Below, one piece after another: positions 8,843 through 17,828 of a stretch of DNA of 64,000 nt (its first letter is position 1; each line of letters opens with the position of its first letter). The notes under the pieces were generated by a model. That model searched no databases. It saw only the letters and a list, made by a program, of their open reading frames with translations, and was not told the origin of the DNA. A program made the position numbers and the translations under genes. The stretch is from NCBI GenBank assembly GCA_963710315.1, contig CAVPZW010000001.1, forward strand, positions 62,001 through 126,000, read 5' to 3'. Origin of the DNA: Palsa-360 sp963710315. GTDB lineage: Bacteria; Acidobacteriota; Terriglobia; Acidiferrales; UBA7541.

Positions 8843-9352
8843 ATGATCTATCCCATTACCAAATACGGCGCGGCGGTGCTGGAAACGCCCACCAAGCCCA
8901 TTGAAAAATTCGACGACGATCTGGCCAAGCTTTGCGAGGACATGTTCGAGTCCATGTACGTGGCGCAGGGCGTGGGCCTGGCCGCCACGCAGATCGGCAT
9001 GTCCAAGCGGCTGGCGGTGATTGACGTAAGCGTCGGAAAAACTCCCGAGGCCCGGCTGGTGCTGGCCAATCCGGAGATCATTCACGTGGAAGGAGACCAG
9101 CGCGAAGAGGAAGGATGCCTTTCGCTGCCCGGCTTCCGTGGAAATGTGCTGCGTCCTGCCTATGTGACCGTGCGCGCGCAAAACGTGAAGGGCGAAGTTT
9201 ATGAAATGCGCGGCGAGGGCCTCTTGGCCCGCGCCTTTTGCCATGAGATCGACCATCTCAACGGCATTCTTTTTCTGCAGCACCTCAGCATGCTCAAGAG
9301 GGATTTAATTAAGCGCCGGATCCGCAAATTGCGGAAGACCGGCGACTGGTAG
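8843..9352 (+). CDS. def: Peptide deformylase
   Basis: A 169-residue enzyme with all three deformylase motifs: GVGLAATQIG (about residues 44-53), EEGCLSLPG with the metal-binding Cys, and HEIDHLNG with the two metal His and catalytic Glu. It removes the formyl group from the N-terminal Met of new proteins. The ATG at 8843 (MIYPITKYG) fits the family start; a GTG at 8834 in frame is possible. It forms a pair with fmt, which begins 15 bases downstream and performs the opposite reaction on initiator tRNA. Confidence 0.96.
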   Translation: MIYPITKYGAAVLETPTKPIEKFDDDLAKLCEDMFESMYVAQGVGLAATQIGMSKRLAVIDVSVGKTPEARLVLANPEIIHVEGDQREEEGCLSLPGFRGNVLRPAYVTVRAQNVKGEVYEMRGEGLLARAFCHEIDHLNGILFLQHLSMLKRDLIKRRIRKLRKTGDW

Positions 9353-9367
9353 ATTCGGGTCGCCGCC

Positions 9368-10324
9368 ATGGCTGCCCTGCGCATTGTCTTTTGTGGTACA
9401 CCGGAATTTGCAGTTCCCTCCCTCCGGCAGCTCGCGGAGCGTCCCGAATTTTCCGTCGAAGCGGTCATCACCCAGCCGGATCGTCCGCGCGGCCGCGGAC
9501 AGCACGTTAGCGCCTCGCCCGTAAAAGAAGCCGCCCTCGAACTTGGGCTGCACGTCTATCAGCCGGAAACCGTTAAATCCGAATCGTCGCTGGAATTCTT
9601 GAAACGCCTGGCGCCCGACGCCGTTGTGATCATCGCCTACGGGCAAATTATTCCCGCGCATCTCCTAACAATTCCCCGGCTTGGCTGGATCAACGTGCAC
9701 GGCTCCCTGCTGCCGCGCTACCGAGGCGCCGCGCCCATCCACTGGGCCATCGCCAATGGAGAAACCGTCACCGGACTCACCACCATGCAAATCGAAGCGG
9801 GATTAGATACGGGCCCGACTCTTTTGCGGCGCGAAGTTGCCATCGGGCCGGACGAAACTTCGCCGGAGCTTGCCGCGCGCATGAGCGCCATGGGCGCGGA
9901 CCTGATCGCCGAAACGCTGCTGCAATTCGATCGCGGCGAAATTTCACCGCTTCCGCAAGATGAAAAAGGCGCCAGCTACGCTCCAATTCTCAAAAAAGAA
10001 AACGGGCGAATCGACTGGACGCAACCGGCGCAGCAAATTTACAATCGCATGCGCGGCTTCACTCCCTGGCCCGGTTCCTACAGCACATTTCGAGGGCAGA
10101 CTTGCCATCTGTGGGGCCGCCCGGAAGCACGCGACGCAACAGGGGCACACGTTGCGCCATCAGAGACAGGGCAAATCGTTCTCTCGGCAAAAGAAATCTA
10201 CATCGCCTGCGGCCAAGGGAGTTTCCTGCGATTGGAATCCATACAAATCGAGGGACGCAAGAAAATCTCCGCGCGCGAATTCGCAAATGGCGCACACCTG
10301 GGCCCAGCCGAGCGATTTGTTTAG
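9368..10324 (+). CDS. fmt: Methionyl-tRNA formyltransferase
   Basis: A 318-residue protein. The N-terminal Rossmann-like domain begins LRIVFCGTPEFAVPSLRQL, and the formyl-folate site contains NVHGSLLPRYRGAAPIHWAI with the catalytic Asn and His. The C-terminal domain (from about residue 210, RIDWTQPAQQIYNRMRGFTP) binds initiator tRNA. It formylates Met-tRNAfMet using 10-formyltetrahydrofolate. It follows def closely, the standard def-fmt arrangement. Confidence 0.97.
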   Translation: MAALRIVFCGTPEFAVPSLRQLAERPEFSVEAVITQPDRPRGRGQHVSASPVKEAALELGLHVYQPETVKSESSLEFLKRLAPDAVVIIAYGQIIPAHLLTIPRLGWINVHGSLLPRYRGAAPIHWAIANGETVTGLTTMQIEAGLDTGPTLLRREVAIGPDETSPELAARMSAMGADLIAETLLQFDRGEISPLPQDEKGASYAPILKKENGRIDWTQPAQQIYNRMRGFTPWPGSYSTFRGQTCHLWGRPEARDATGAHVAPSETGQIVLSAKEIYIACGQGSFLRLESIQIEGRKKISAREFANGAHLGPAERFV

Positions 10325-10395
10325 ATTTGAATTAGCTTCATGTCAGCTCTCGCGCACGTTTGCGACCATCCATCAGCGCCTTCAAGACGCCCGCC

Positions 10396-10525
10396 GGGTG
10401 CCCCACCCTTTGCGATCTTCAAAGGGTGGGGTTTAGTTTCCTGAAACGGCAGGAAGCGAAGATGAGAGCGGGAATTTATCCCGAAAATCTCCACGCTTGC
10501 ACAATTCGCAAGAAGGGGCACCAGG
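10396..10525. repeat. Repeat family A element, copy 1
   Basis: An element of about 130 bases with imperfect terminal inverted repeats (GCCGGGTGCCCCA...CCTTTGCGA against ...GCAAGAAGGGGCACCAGGC) and an internal hairpin CCCACCCTTTGCGATC/TTCAAAGGGTGGG. The core CTGAAAC.GCAGGAAGCGAAGA..GAGCGGGAATT is shared with copies at 21141, 22578 and 23556, all in the same orientation. It occupies most of the gene-free stretch 10325-10681; I see nothing else there. Confidence 0.85.
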
Positions 10526-10681
10526 CCGTAGCCGGTCCGGGCAAGGGATTACTTGCGGTTTGCCCGTATTTCGGAGGTTGGGAGATTTAGGCCGAGCGGG
10601 ATTGGAAGTTGGGAGCGGCAAGGATACCTAAAAATACCTGAAACACTCCGGCCGCAAATCCCATGGGCCAGCCGATGAATG

Positions 10682-11401
10682 TCAGTCGATTGCGAAGCAG
10701 TAGAAAAGGCCTGCGCCGCCGCTGCTTTCCAGAGCTGCCTGGCTGCATCCTTTTGTTGCGTTCGATGAATTCCAGGATGAGCCATTGCCGATTCGATCCG
10801 AATGGCCGACCTGCGCGGAACCCTTTGAGCTGCTGGTCCAGTTGTTGCAAGTATGGTCTGCGTTATCCGTGTAAGCGCGGCCGTCCCACTTGGATCCCGT
10901 GAGAATTTCGTGCTGAATCGGCGGCGCATCGCCCATGCCGTGAATGACCTGTCCATGCTCGTTGCGTGCGGACTGCTTGAACAAATTGCTGCCTCGCTGC
11001 GCCTGAACGAGCGTGTCTCCGTGAAGTTCGCCCAGGTCCGCAGAGATAATAGCGTTTTGCGGTTGCCCCAGTTGCGCGAACGACCAGTTAAACCAAGGCC
11101 CTTTGCCGATACGGTCACGCGCGTTGACGGCAGGCTTTCCGGGACGAGCCTGGGTGCTGAGATAGGCGTGCCAGGTGTGGGCGCCCGCGCCGACAGCCGC
11201 CGCAAGCGCGTGGCAGTGCGCATCGGCGCCCGCAAGTCCGCCCAGGTCTCCGCCTTTGCCGAGGCCGACGCTGGTCACAAAAAAGGTCATTCGCGCCGGA
11301 GTCGGCGTCGGGCCGCCGGGGGGAGGCGGGACGCCCTGAGTATTCGGCCCGTTCTGTTGAGCCAGCAGCAGGCAAGAGGCCAGCATCAAAGTACACAACA
11401 C
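10682..11401 (-). CDS. Secreted endostatin-like (C-type-lectin-fold) protein 1
   Basis: A protein of about 240 residues with a hydrophobic leader ending in a lipobox-like LMLASC, then GGLAGADAHCHALAAAVGAG, TWHAYLST, ARDRIGKGPW, DHTCNNWTS, a KGCSQ segment and FYCFA at the end. Spacing of the Cys, GAD, DHTC.NW and final YC elements resembles the endostatin domain of collagen XV/XVIII, which has a C-type lectin fold; this is my inference. The track start is a GTG. A better start is the ATG at 11438 with GGAG upstream, reached through one base change near 11410-11425. It is a tandem paralogue of the gene at 11455. Confidence 0.65.
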   Translation of the reverse strand: MLCTLMLASCLLLAQQNGPNTQGVPPPPGGPTPTPARMTFFVTSVGLGKGGDLGGLAGADAHCHALAAAVGAGAHTWHAYLSTQARPGKPAVNARDRIGKGPWFNWSFAQLGQPQNAIISADLGELHGDTLVQAQRGSNLFKQSARNEHGQVIHGMGDAPPIQHEILTGSKWDGRAYTDNADHTCNNWTSSSKGSAQVGHSDRIGNGSSWNSSNATKGCSQAALESSGGAGLFYCFAID

Positions 11402-11454
11402 GACAACGGAAACACGGTGGCCTGATCATCCTGTTCATGGGTTTCTCCGCCATT

Positions 11455-12260
11455 CTAATTAATCGCGAAACAGTAAAACAGGCCTTGGCCGTGGGTTTTC
11501 GGCAAATCCGTCTGGGCGCAGCCGCGCGTTCCGTGAGCGGAGTTCCAGGAACCGCTGCCGCCGCCATTGCGGTCGGGAAAACCGATCTGGGCGTTGGGTC
11601 TTCCGTCGGAAGCATTTAGGTTTCCGTTGGACGTTCCGGGAGCCGGGCTCTTGTTGCTGGTCCAGTTATTGCAGGTGTGATCTTGAGCATCGGTAAATGC
11701 GGTGCCATCGGTCTGAGTGCCGGTGAGCATTTCGTGCCGAGTCGAAAACCGTGTGTTTTTGGCGTAATCCCAGTCGTTGTCGCGCGGATCGGAATAGTCA
11801 TACAAGCCCGGCACGATCTGGCCTTTTTCCGTCAATCCGGTAAGCTTATTCAGATTATTTCCCTGATGCGCCAGTTCCATGGTATCGCCGTGCAGGTGCG
11901 CCAGATCCTGCGCGATCATTTCGCCTTTGAAGTTGTACCAGGGACCTTTGCCGATGCGGTCGCGCGCGTTCACTGCCGGCTGGCCGGGCCGCGCCTGCGT
12001 GCTCAAGTAAGCGTGCCAGGTGCGATTTCCAGCGCCTACAGCCGTTGCCAGCGTTTGGCAATGCGCGTCAGCGCCGGCCAGTCCGCCGAGATTGCCGCCG
12101 TCGCCCATGAGTCTCGCTAGTCACGAAAAAATTCATCATCGGCGAAGGCTTCTCGCCTCGCGGATATTCGCCGGGCCTTAGGGCTCTGCGCCAGTAATAG
12201 GCAGGACGCCAGCAAAAGCGTGCAGGATAACATCAGAGCTGAAGATTTAATTTTGGTCAT
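11455..12260 (-). pseudogene. Secreted endostatin-like protein 2, frameshifted near its N-terminus
   Basis: Paralogue of the neighbour at 10682. The intact part (11455-12108) has GGLAGADAHCQTLATAVGAG, TWHAYLSTQARPG, ARDRIGKGPWYN, HEMLTGTQTDG, DHTCNNWTS, a RGCAQ segment and FYCFA. The leader MTKIKSSALMLSCTLLLASC starts at the ATG at 12260, with GGAG 8 bases upstream, but lies in another frame. Two frame changes, near 12170 and 12105, separate it from the domain (MNFFVTS lies between). Two paralogues side by side suggest tandem duplication of a cell-surface or secreted lectin-like protein. Error or true decay cannot be told apart here. Confidence 0.65.
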
Positions 12261-12475
12261 GGATCGCTCCAAAGGTGGACGCAGGGTAACACAAGGAGCG
12301 TCGCGCAGCAAACCGTTGTCCGCTTGTTTTATGGTTAGCAGGCACATTCCGGTTAAGCTGACACCGTTTTTCGGGGGTTGGCCTGTCGGAAGGATGCGAG
12401 TAGGATTGAGCCGATCCCTCGCGGGGAATATGGGCGCTGGGGAGGGCGGCTGAAAAATTTCGGCGGGGGCAGCGT

Positions 12476-13540
12476 ATGCGAAGTCGGGGCGGGATTCTGT
12501 GGATGGTTCTGGCAGGCAGTGTAACGGCAGGCGCGATGTTTGCGTCGATGGCTGCGGGCCAGTCTGCAACTGATTTGCCCTCGGCAAAGGATCCCGCGGC
12601 TGGGGCGCCACCGGCGTGGGCGTATGGATTCATACTGCCGGTGACCGAGGAGCCGAAGGCTCCGGCGGCGCAACCCCAGGTTAAAGACGACGGCTCGCAA
12701 CAGCATCTTCCCGGATCGACGCAATCGTTCACTCTGACGCAGGTTCGCAACTTCTACGGCCCGGCCGACTGGTTTCCTGGTGACCATCCGCCCATGCCGG
12801 AGATCGTGGCGCAAGGGCGCATGGAATCGATGATTCAGGCTTGCGGGCTGTGCCATTATCCGAACGGTAAAGGGCGGCAGGAGAACGCCGGCATAGCCGG
12901 ACTTCCTTACAGCTACTTCCTGCATACGATGGCCGATTTCAAAAATGGCATGCGCAAGAGCTCCGACCCACGCAAGGCCAACACCAGCAACATGATTCGC
13001 TTCGCCGCAAACATGACCGACGAAGAAGTGAAGGCCGCAGCGAATTATTTTTCCTCGATGAAATGGACGCCCTGGATTCGCGTGATCGAGACCAACACCG
13101 TGCCCAAGACGCGCGTGCAGTTCGGCATGTTTCTGAAGCTGGAAGGCGAGGACACCGAACCGCTGGGCAATCGCATCGTTGAATCTCCCGAGGACGCCGA
13201 GCGCACCGAAGTGCTGCGCGATCCGCATTCGGGATTCATCGCCTATGTGCCGGTGGGAAGCATAAAGAAGGGCGAAGAACTGGTGCTGCGCGGAGGAGGG
13301 GGAAAGACGCTAGCGTGCGTAAGCTGTCACGGCGCGGACTTGATGGGGTCTGGACCGGTGCCGGGCATCGCGGGCAGGTCGCCCAGTTATCTGGTGCGGC
13401 AACTTTATGACATGCAGTCCGGAAACCGGCACGGAGAGTGGACAGCGCTGATGATGCCGGTGGTAGAGAAGCTGACTTACGACGACATGATCGCGATCGC
13501 CGCGTACACATCTTCGCGGCCCGTTGCCGCGGCGCAATGA
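12476..13540 (+). CDS. Secreted diheme cytochrome c
   Basis: A 354-residue exported protein (signal peptide about residues 1-29). Two class I heme sites are present: CGLCH at residues 123-127 and CVSCH at 281-285. Each is followed by a helical domain with Met residues able to act as distal ligands (for example NGMRKSSD, ALMMPVVEKLTYDDMIAIAAY). The layout resembles cytochrome c4-type or multiheme alcohol/sulfite dehydrogenase electron acceptors. A Pro/Ala-rich linker lies at about 30-80. It would carry electrons in the periplasm. The redox partner is not in the immediate operon; the SoxC-like pair lies 2 kb away. Confidence 0.85.
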   Translation: MRSRGGILWMVLAGSVTAGAMFASMAAGQSATDLPSAKDPAAGAPPAWAYGFILPVTEEPKAPAAQPQVKDDGSQQHLPGSTQSFTLTQVRNFYGPADWFPGDHPPMPEIVAQGRMESMIQACGLCHYPNGKGRQENAGIAGLPYSYFLHTMADFKNGMRKSSDPRKANTSNMIRFAANMTDEEVKAAANYFSSMKWTPWIRVIETNTVPKTRVQFGMFLKLEGEDTEPLGNRIVESPEDAERTEVLRDPHSGFIAYVPVGSIKKGEELVLRGGGGKTLACVSCHGADLMGSGPVPGIAGRSPSYLVRQLYDMQSGNRHGEWTALMMPVVEKLTYDDMIAIAAYTSSRPVAAAQ

Positions 13541-13578
13541 TTGCGCGTAGGTTTCTGTTGTGAGCCAGCGGAGAAAAT

Positions 13579-13908
13579 ATGCCTGTCTCAGGAGCCAGCA
13601 AAAAAATAGAAAGTGCTTTGCAGGTCTGCCCGGGGATCACAGCAAAACCGCACCGCTTTGGAGGCACGGAATATCGCCTCGGGAGGCGGGAAATCGGGCA
13701 TGTGCATACGGACCATCTCGTGGATATTCCCTTTCCTAAAAAAATCCGAGACGTCCTGGTAGCAGCCGGCCGCGCTGACCCCCACCACATCCTTCCAGAG
13801 AGCGGCTGGGTGAGCATCCATTTGATGCACGCGTCCGACGTGGAGCGAGCCATCGAGCTTCTCCTCTACTCATTCGAGATTGCGATGAAAAGTAGTTCGA
13901 CGCGATAA
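13579..13908 (+). CDS. DUF5519 (luciferase-like) small protein
   Basis: A 109-residue soluble protein with the segment GHVHTDHLVDIPFPKKIRDV followed by DPHHILPESGWVS, the core of DUF5519 proteins, often labelled luciferase family protein. No catalytic role is established for the bacterial members as far as I know. The ATG lies 39 bases after the cytochrome gene. The C-terminus (ERAIELLLYSFEIAMK) looks helical. Function remains open. Confidence 0.65.
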   Translation: MPVSGASKKIESALQVCPGITAKPHRFGGTEYRLGRREIGHVHTDHLVDIPFPKKIRDVLVAAGRADPHHILPESGWVSIHLMHASDVERAIELLLYSFEIAMKSSSTR

Positions 13909-13946
13909 GTCAGCTTCTCGGGAACGGGCTTTTTGTTCCCTCAAAA

Positions 13947-14681
13947 TTATTGGGCTACGTTGTGGTGAGACGGTTTCGCAGGACTTGAGGTTCCCATGTC
14001 TATCAGGGATGCCCGATTGTTAGGGGTTTCCAACGAATATGGTGCCAGCTCACGCCAAGTTTCTGGAGTACGAACGTCAGCCTCGGGACAAAACAAACCG
14101 CTAGGCGAAAAGACTACAATCTTGTAAATACCCCAATCTCTTGTCTTGTGTGAATAGGCAAACACAAACCCTAATCCCTTTTTCTCCTCCATCCAAAAAA
14201 TCAGGTTGCGCCCCCCAACAGCCTCGGATGTAGTACCAATTGCTTCGTACGCTTTCAATCCTGCATAGTGTTTTTTGACGTCCTTCGGGGAACTGTTCCA
14301 CGTAATCCCATCTTGCGTGCGGAATTTCGGGGTTCCGGCCTCAATCTGAGTAATTGTCCCGTCATGACTCAACACGATCACCCCTAAGCTGAGTGGGTGG
14401 CTTTCGTCTAAATCAACCCAGTGCAACTGTGTCCCACAATCAGGATTGTATGTTGGTCGAAAGTTCTGGTTTGGTCCGCCCGGAAATAGTTCAAAGAATT
14501 TCGATTCAGGATCACCTAATTGCAGATGCCCGACGCCTTTCCCTGGCAGAATTAAATTGGTTATTGCTTCGTTCTTGCTCTTAACATTTTGTGCTGACGA
14601 GGCAGCAAAACCACTCAATAGGTAAATTGCGAGTCCGGCATGTAACAGAAAATGAAACGGGACTGGATAGATTCGTTGCAC
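13947..14681 (-). CDS. Secreted protein of unknown function, AT-richer than neighbours
   Basis: A 244-residue protein with an N-terminal signal sequence (about residues 1-30, ending SSAQN) and a GTG start. The mature part has LPGKGVGHLQLGDPESKFFELF, an element seen in secreted bacterial proteins of unknown role, then DPESHPLSLGVIVLSHDGTITQIEA-like beta-rich segments. Base composition is visibly lower in GC than surrounding genes, suggesting recent acquisition. It converges on the DUF5519 gene. No function assigned. Confidence 0.6.
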   Translation of the reverse strand: MQRIYPVPFHFLLHAGLAIYLLSGFAASSAQNVKSKNEAITNLILPGKGVGHLQLGDPESKFFELFPGGPNQNFRPTYNPDCGTQLHWVDLDESHPLSLGVIVLSHDGTITQIEAGTPKFRTQDGITWNSSPKDVKKHYAGLKAYEAIGTTSEAVGGRNLIFWMEEKKGLGFVFAYSHKTRDWGIYKIVVFSPSGLFCPEADVRTPETWRELAPYSLETPNNRASLIDMGTSSPAKPSHHNVAQ

Positions 14682-14905
14682 GAGTGAACCTGCAAAGAGT
14701 AAGACAGAAGGAATCAGCCGTCAACATTGTGCATTACGAATAGGGCCATCTCCCGACAAGTCCTCTTATGGTCATGTGAGAATCTTTAGATTCCCAGCTG
14801 CCAACCGGACCGTTTCTCAGTGCTTGCTTTGCTGCTCCAAATCAACTGGGATTGATTGCGGTGGCATGGCTATAATCAGCCGTTCCATTAAATTAAGGAG
14901 GGACG

Positions 14906-15439
14906 ATGCGTGTCGTAACTGCGGTGTTGATCTGCTACGGAATGACGATTTGCGGCCTATCCTCTTTTGCTCAGACTTCCCCGAGCGTGGCAAGTGCGCC
15001 CGCTTCGAAGGCCGTCGAGACGCCGCACGCTCCTGCGTTCGAGTACCTTGGCACGCTGCGCGCCGAAACGGGCGCACGCACCGTTGCCGAAAATGGGCCG
15101 CAGGGGACGCGCACCATCGTGCAGATCGTCAGCGGCCGCTTCGAAGGCCCGCGCGTCAAGGCATCGGTCCAGACGCCGTCCGGAGACTGGATCACTAACC
15201 GGGCCGACGGCAGCTACCGGCTCGATGTTCGCCTCACGCTCAAAACGGATGATGGGGCGGTAATTCTGGTGACCTATAACGGCATCGGCCAGACGACAAG
15301 TGCGGGCGCTTCCCTGCGCGCCGCACCCCTCTTTGAGACCGGCGATTCGCGCTACACGTGGCTCACTCACCTGCAAGCGGTCGCCGTGGGCGAGCGCGTC
15401 GGCACGAATCTCACATATGACATCTACGCGCTAAAATAA
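14906..15439 (+). CDS. Exported DUF3237 family protein
   Basis: A 177-residue protein with a signal peptide (about residues 1-23). The remainder matches the DUF3237 pattern: FEYLGTLRAETGARTVAENG near the start, IVSGRFEGPRVKASV, GDWITNRADGSYRLDVRLTL, and TWLTHLQAVAVGERVG near the end. DUF3237 proteins form small beta-barrels of unknown activity and are often cytoplasmic, so the export signal is notable. Ribosome binding site AAGGAGGG lies just upstream of the ATG, and a TATAAT box is at 14871-14876. Confidence 0.8.
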   Translation: MRVVTAVLICYGMTICGLSSFAQTSPSVASAPASKAVETPHAPAFEYLGTLRAETGARTVAENGPQGTRTIVQIVSGRFEGPRVKASVQTPSGDWITNRADGSYRLDVRLTLKTDDGAVILVTYNGIGQTTSAGASLRAAPLFETGDSRYTWLTHLQAVAVGERVGTNLTYDIYALK

Positions 15440-15634
15440 TGCGCCCTGCAGGTTCTGCGTGGAACAAGATCACACTCCGTCGTAGACGATTGGCAGATTA
15501 TGCGATACATCCCGCCCAGACTCTCTTATATGCGTATTCCAGCGGCCTTTTTCATTTGAGCAAAGAATGCAGTGGAACGGCGACTGGTCTCAATTCCCAG
15601 GTTGTCGGGAAGATTGTTTATTACATTGCGCGAA

Positions 15635-16219
15635 TCACGGATAGCCCGCAACGATTGGCGCGCCGTGCTTCCATTCCAGGGCCAAGGCGCCGTGATCGCG
15701 GTTGGGCATTTTCACTTTCGGCAGGCTCTGTTGGTCCAACACCTGCTCTTCGGGGATTACGCCGTTTTTGAATAGAAGAAACGCCACCAGCGCGTAGACC
15801 TCGTCCGGCTTTAGCGTTCCCTCCTTGTTGAGCGGCATGGCGCGGTTGATGTAATCCCACATGGTTGTGGCGTACTGCGCGTGGAGCGCAATCGTATTGG
15901 TATCGTTCACACAAGGCACGAGGCACGGATAGGGGGATTTCGTCTTGCCATCGCTCTTGATAATTGTCGGAGCCGGGCCGTTTGAACCTTTGCTCCCATG
16001 GCACACCACACATTGCTTCTCGCGGAAAAGCTTCGCGCCTTCCACTGCGGTTCCATGGCCCGGCGGAAGCTCTTTGCCATCGGGACCGATGGAGATGTCC
16101 CACTTTTGAATTTCTTCCGGAGTGGGAGTTCGCCCCACTTTGTATGTGGGAGATTGAGCCTTTGCCAACGGAGCAATACTCATGACCGCGATGAGCAAAA
16201 GAAGTTTACGCCAATCCAT
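15635..16219 (-). CDS. Periplasmic cytochrome c, sulfite dehydrogenase subunit
   Basis: A 194-residue exported monoheme cytochrome. It has a signal peptide (residues 1-21, MDWRKLLLLI...), a heme site CVVCHG, and a likely Met axial ligand in NRAMPLNKEGTLKPDEVYAL, the standard class I ending. The ATG at 16219 overlaps the 3' end of the SoxC-like gene by 14 bases, so the two are translationally coupled. It most likely accepts electrons from the molybdenum subunit, as SoxD or SorB does. A longer open frame to 16273 is unlikely, since the signal peptide starts at 16219. Confidence 0.88.
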   Translation of the reverse strand: MDWRKLLLLIAVMSIAPLAKAQSPTYKVGRTPTPEEIQKWDISIGPDGKELPPGHGTAVEGAKLFREKQCVVCHGSKGSNGPAPTIIKSDGKTKSPYPCLVPCVNDTNTIALHAQYATTMWDYINRAMPLNKEGTLKPDEVYALVAFLLFKNGVIPEEQVLDQQSLPKVKMPNRDHGALALEWKHGAPIVAGYP

Positions 16220-17459
16220 TGTGCACGCTCCCATCCGCGGCGATTCTCCACGGGAACACTGAATTGTCCGCACCAGGTACGCGAAAATCCTTATCGTCGG
16301 TCATATTCCAATATTTCGCGGCCTCCGCGCGAGTCGGCTGCCGTTGCCCAGCGTCGTCCGTGCTGCGCGAAAGGATCACGCATTCCTTGCCGTCCCACGT
16401 CCACGGAAAAGCAAAGCGCACGTGCGCCATGGGATAGGACGGCGTGCGGAATTCCGCCGCTTTCCAGCTTTGCCCGCCGTCGGTGGAAATTTCCACGCTG
16501 CGAATCGCGGCCGTGCCAGACCAGGCCAGGCCGGTGATTTCGTAAAATCCGGGGCCAGGCAGCTTTTGTTCCCCGGATGGAAAAGTGATCACCGATTTCG
16601 GGCCGATCACGCGGGTGAGAGAGGCCACGCGGGCATCGGGAACAAGATGTCCGTAATCGTTGTAGGTCATGTAGTCCTTCTCAACGAGCTTGATTCGCCG
16701 CAAATATTTGACGTTGTGCATTCCTTCAAAGCCGGGAACCAGCAGCCGGATTGGAAATCCCTGATGGGGGCGCAAAGCCTCTCCATTCTGGCCATACACG
16801 ATCAAACAATCGTCCATGGCTTTTGCGATGGGAATGCTCGTCGCGCCCTTTACCGACTCCGCCCCCTCGGCCACGATAAATTGCACGCCGCTTTGCACGC
16901 CGGCCTCTTTCAACAACAGGGAGAGAGGCACGCCGGTCCACTCCGAGCAACTGGTCAAGCCGTGCGATTCCTGCACGGTTTTGTGCGAGGCTTTGGCGCG
17001 ATTCCCAAGGCACTCCAGAAAATGCGTGCGGGTTACAAAAGGCAGGCGCTTCAGTTCATCCACCGTGAAAATCAACGGCCGGTCCACCATGCCGTGAATC
17101 ATCAGGCGGTGTTCCGCAGGATTGATGTTCGGAACATAGGAGCCGCGGTGCGTGGAAATATAATGCAGCGACGAAGGAGTGATGATTCCGACGGCATCCT
17201 GGAGAGGCGACGTGACATGAAACGTCATTCCAAAATCGTCCGGAGACATTCGCTCCAGCACTGGAATTCGCTTTGATGTCACGTAGGGCGAGCGCTGGCC
17301 ATAGGCGATCTTCGCGGCCAGGTCCGGCATGTCCATCTCGGACATGGGAGTCTCCGCGCTCGCAGGCCGTACGGACGCAGCGGCCGCCGCCGCTGCCGCG
17401 CCGACCAGCGCGGCGGTATTCTTCAGGAATTTTCTGCGATCGGATGATTTGGATTCCAT
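16206..17459 (-). CDS. SoxC-like sulfite dehydrogenase, molybdopterin subunit
   Basis: A 417-residue molybdoenzyme of the sulfite oxidase family. A twin-arginine signal (DRRKFLKN, then an Ala-rich stretch to about residue 35) directs folded export. The Moco domain contains HFLECLGNRAK with the Cys that ligates molybdenum. The C-terminal dimer domain has ITGLAWSGTAAIRSVEISTD, close to SoxC and SorA. It would oxidise sulfite to sulfate in the periplasm and pass electrons to the cytochrome encoded immediately downstream. No other sox genes are in the window, so it probably serves sulfite detoxification or energy gain rather than a full Sox system. AAGGAG precedes the ATG. Confidence 0.9.
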   Translation of the reverse strand: MESKSSDRRKFLKNTAALVGAAAAAAAASVRPASAETPMSEMDMPDLAAKIAYGQRSPYVTSKRIPVLERMSPDDFGMTFHVTSPLQDAVGIITPSSLHYISTHRGSYVPNINPAEHRLMIHGMVDRPLIFTVDELKRLPFVTRTHFLECLGNRAKASHKTVQESHGLTSCSEWTGVPLSLLLKEAGVQSGVQFIVAEGAESVKGATSIPIAKAMDDCLIVYGQNGEALRPHQGFPIRLLVPGFEGMHNVKYLRRIKLVEKDYMTYNDYGHLVPDARVASLTRVIGPKSVITFPSGEQKLPGPGFYEITGLAWSGTAAIRSVEISTDGGQSWKAAEFRTPSYPMAHVRFAFPWTWDGKECVILSRSTDDAGQRQPTRAEAAKYWNMTDDKDFRVPGADNSVFPWRIAADGSVHNGLA

Positions 17460-17828
17460 GAGCGCTCCTTCACGGATGAAGTTTCCGAAAAGCGTTGGTT
17501 TAACCTGCTTGGTCGCTGGGAGTATACATCCGTTCGGATTCCAACCGGAATCTCCATTTTATGAATGTCTTCATCTTGTGTACGTTCAGCCGGCGCCGGA
17601 GGCTGACAGCAGCCGATGCAGCCGCCATTCAGCCCGACGCCCTTTCTCAGCTAGAGCGAAAGCAAAAGTGTTTCAGGATACTTTACTTTGGGGACTATGC
17701 GTAATGGAACTACGAATACATTGGCCATTCGTACAGGTGGCAATTTCGTTGCGTGCATTGCAACGGAAGCGTAGGATGCGGATTCAAGATGCCATAATTA
17801 GTAATCGTGTTATCTCCAGGGGTGAGCC
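17460..17828. other. Gene-free divergent region between sulfite dehydrogenase and S53 peptidase
   Basis: This 369-base region separates two divergent genes and should hold both promoters. A CATAAT -10-like box at 17793-17798 may serve the peptidase gene, but I find no convincing -35 partner. No repeat or conserved open frame is apparent. Confidence 0.4.
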
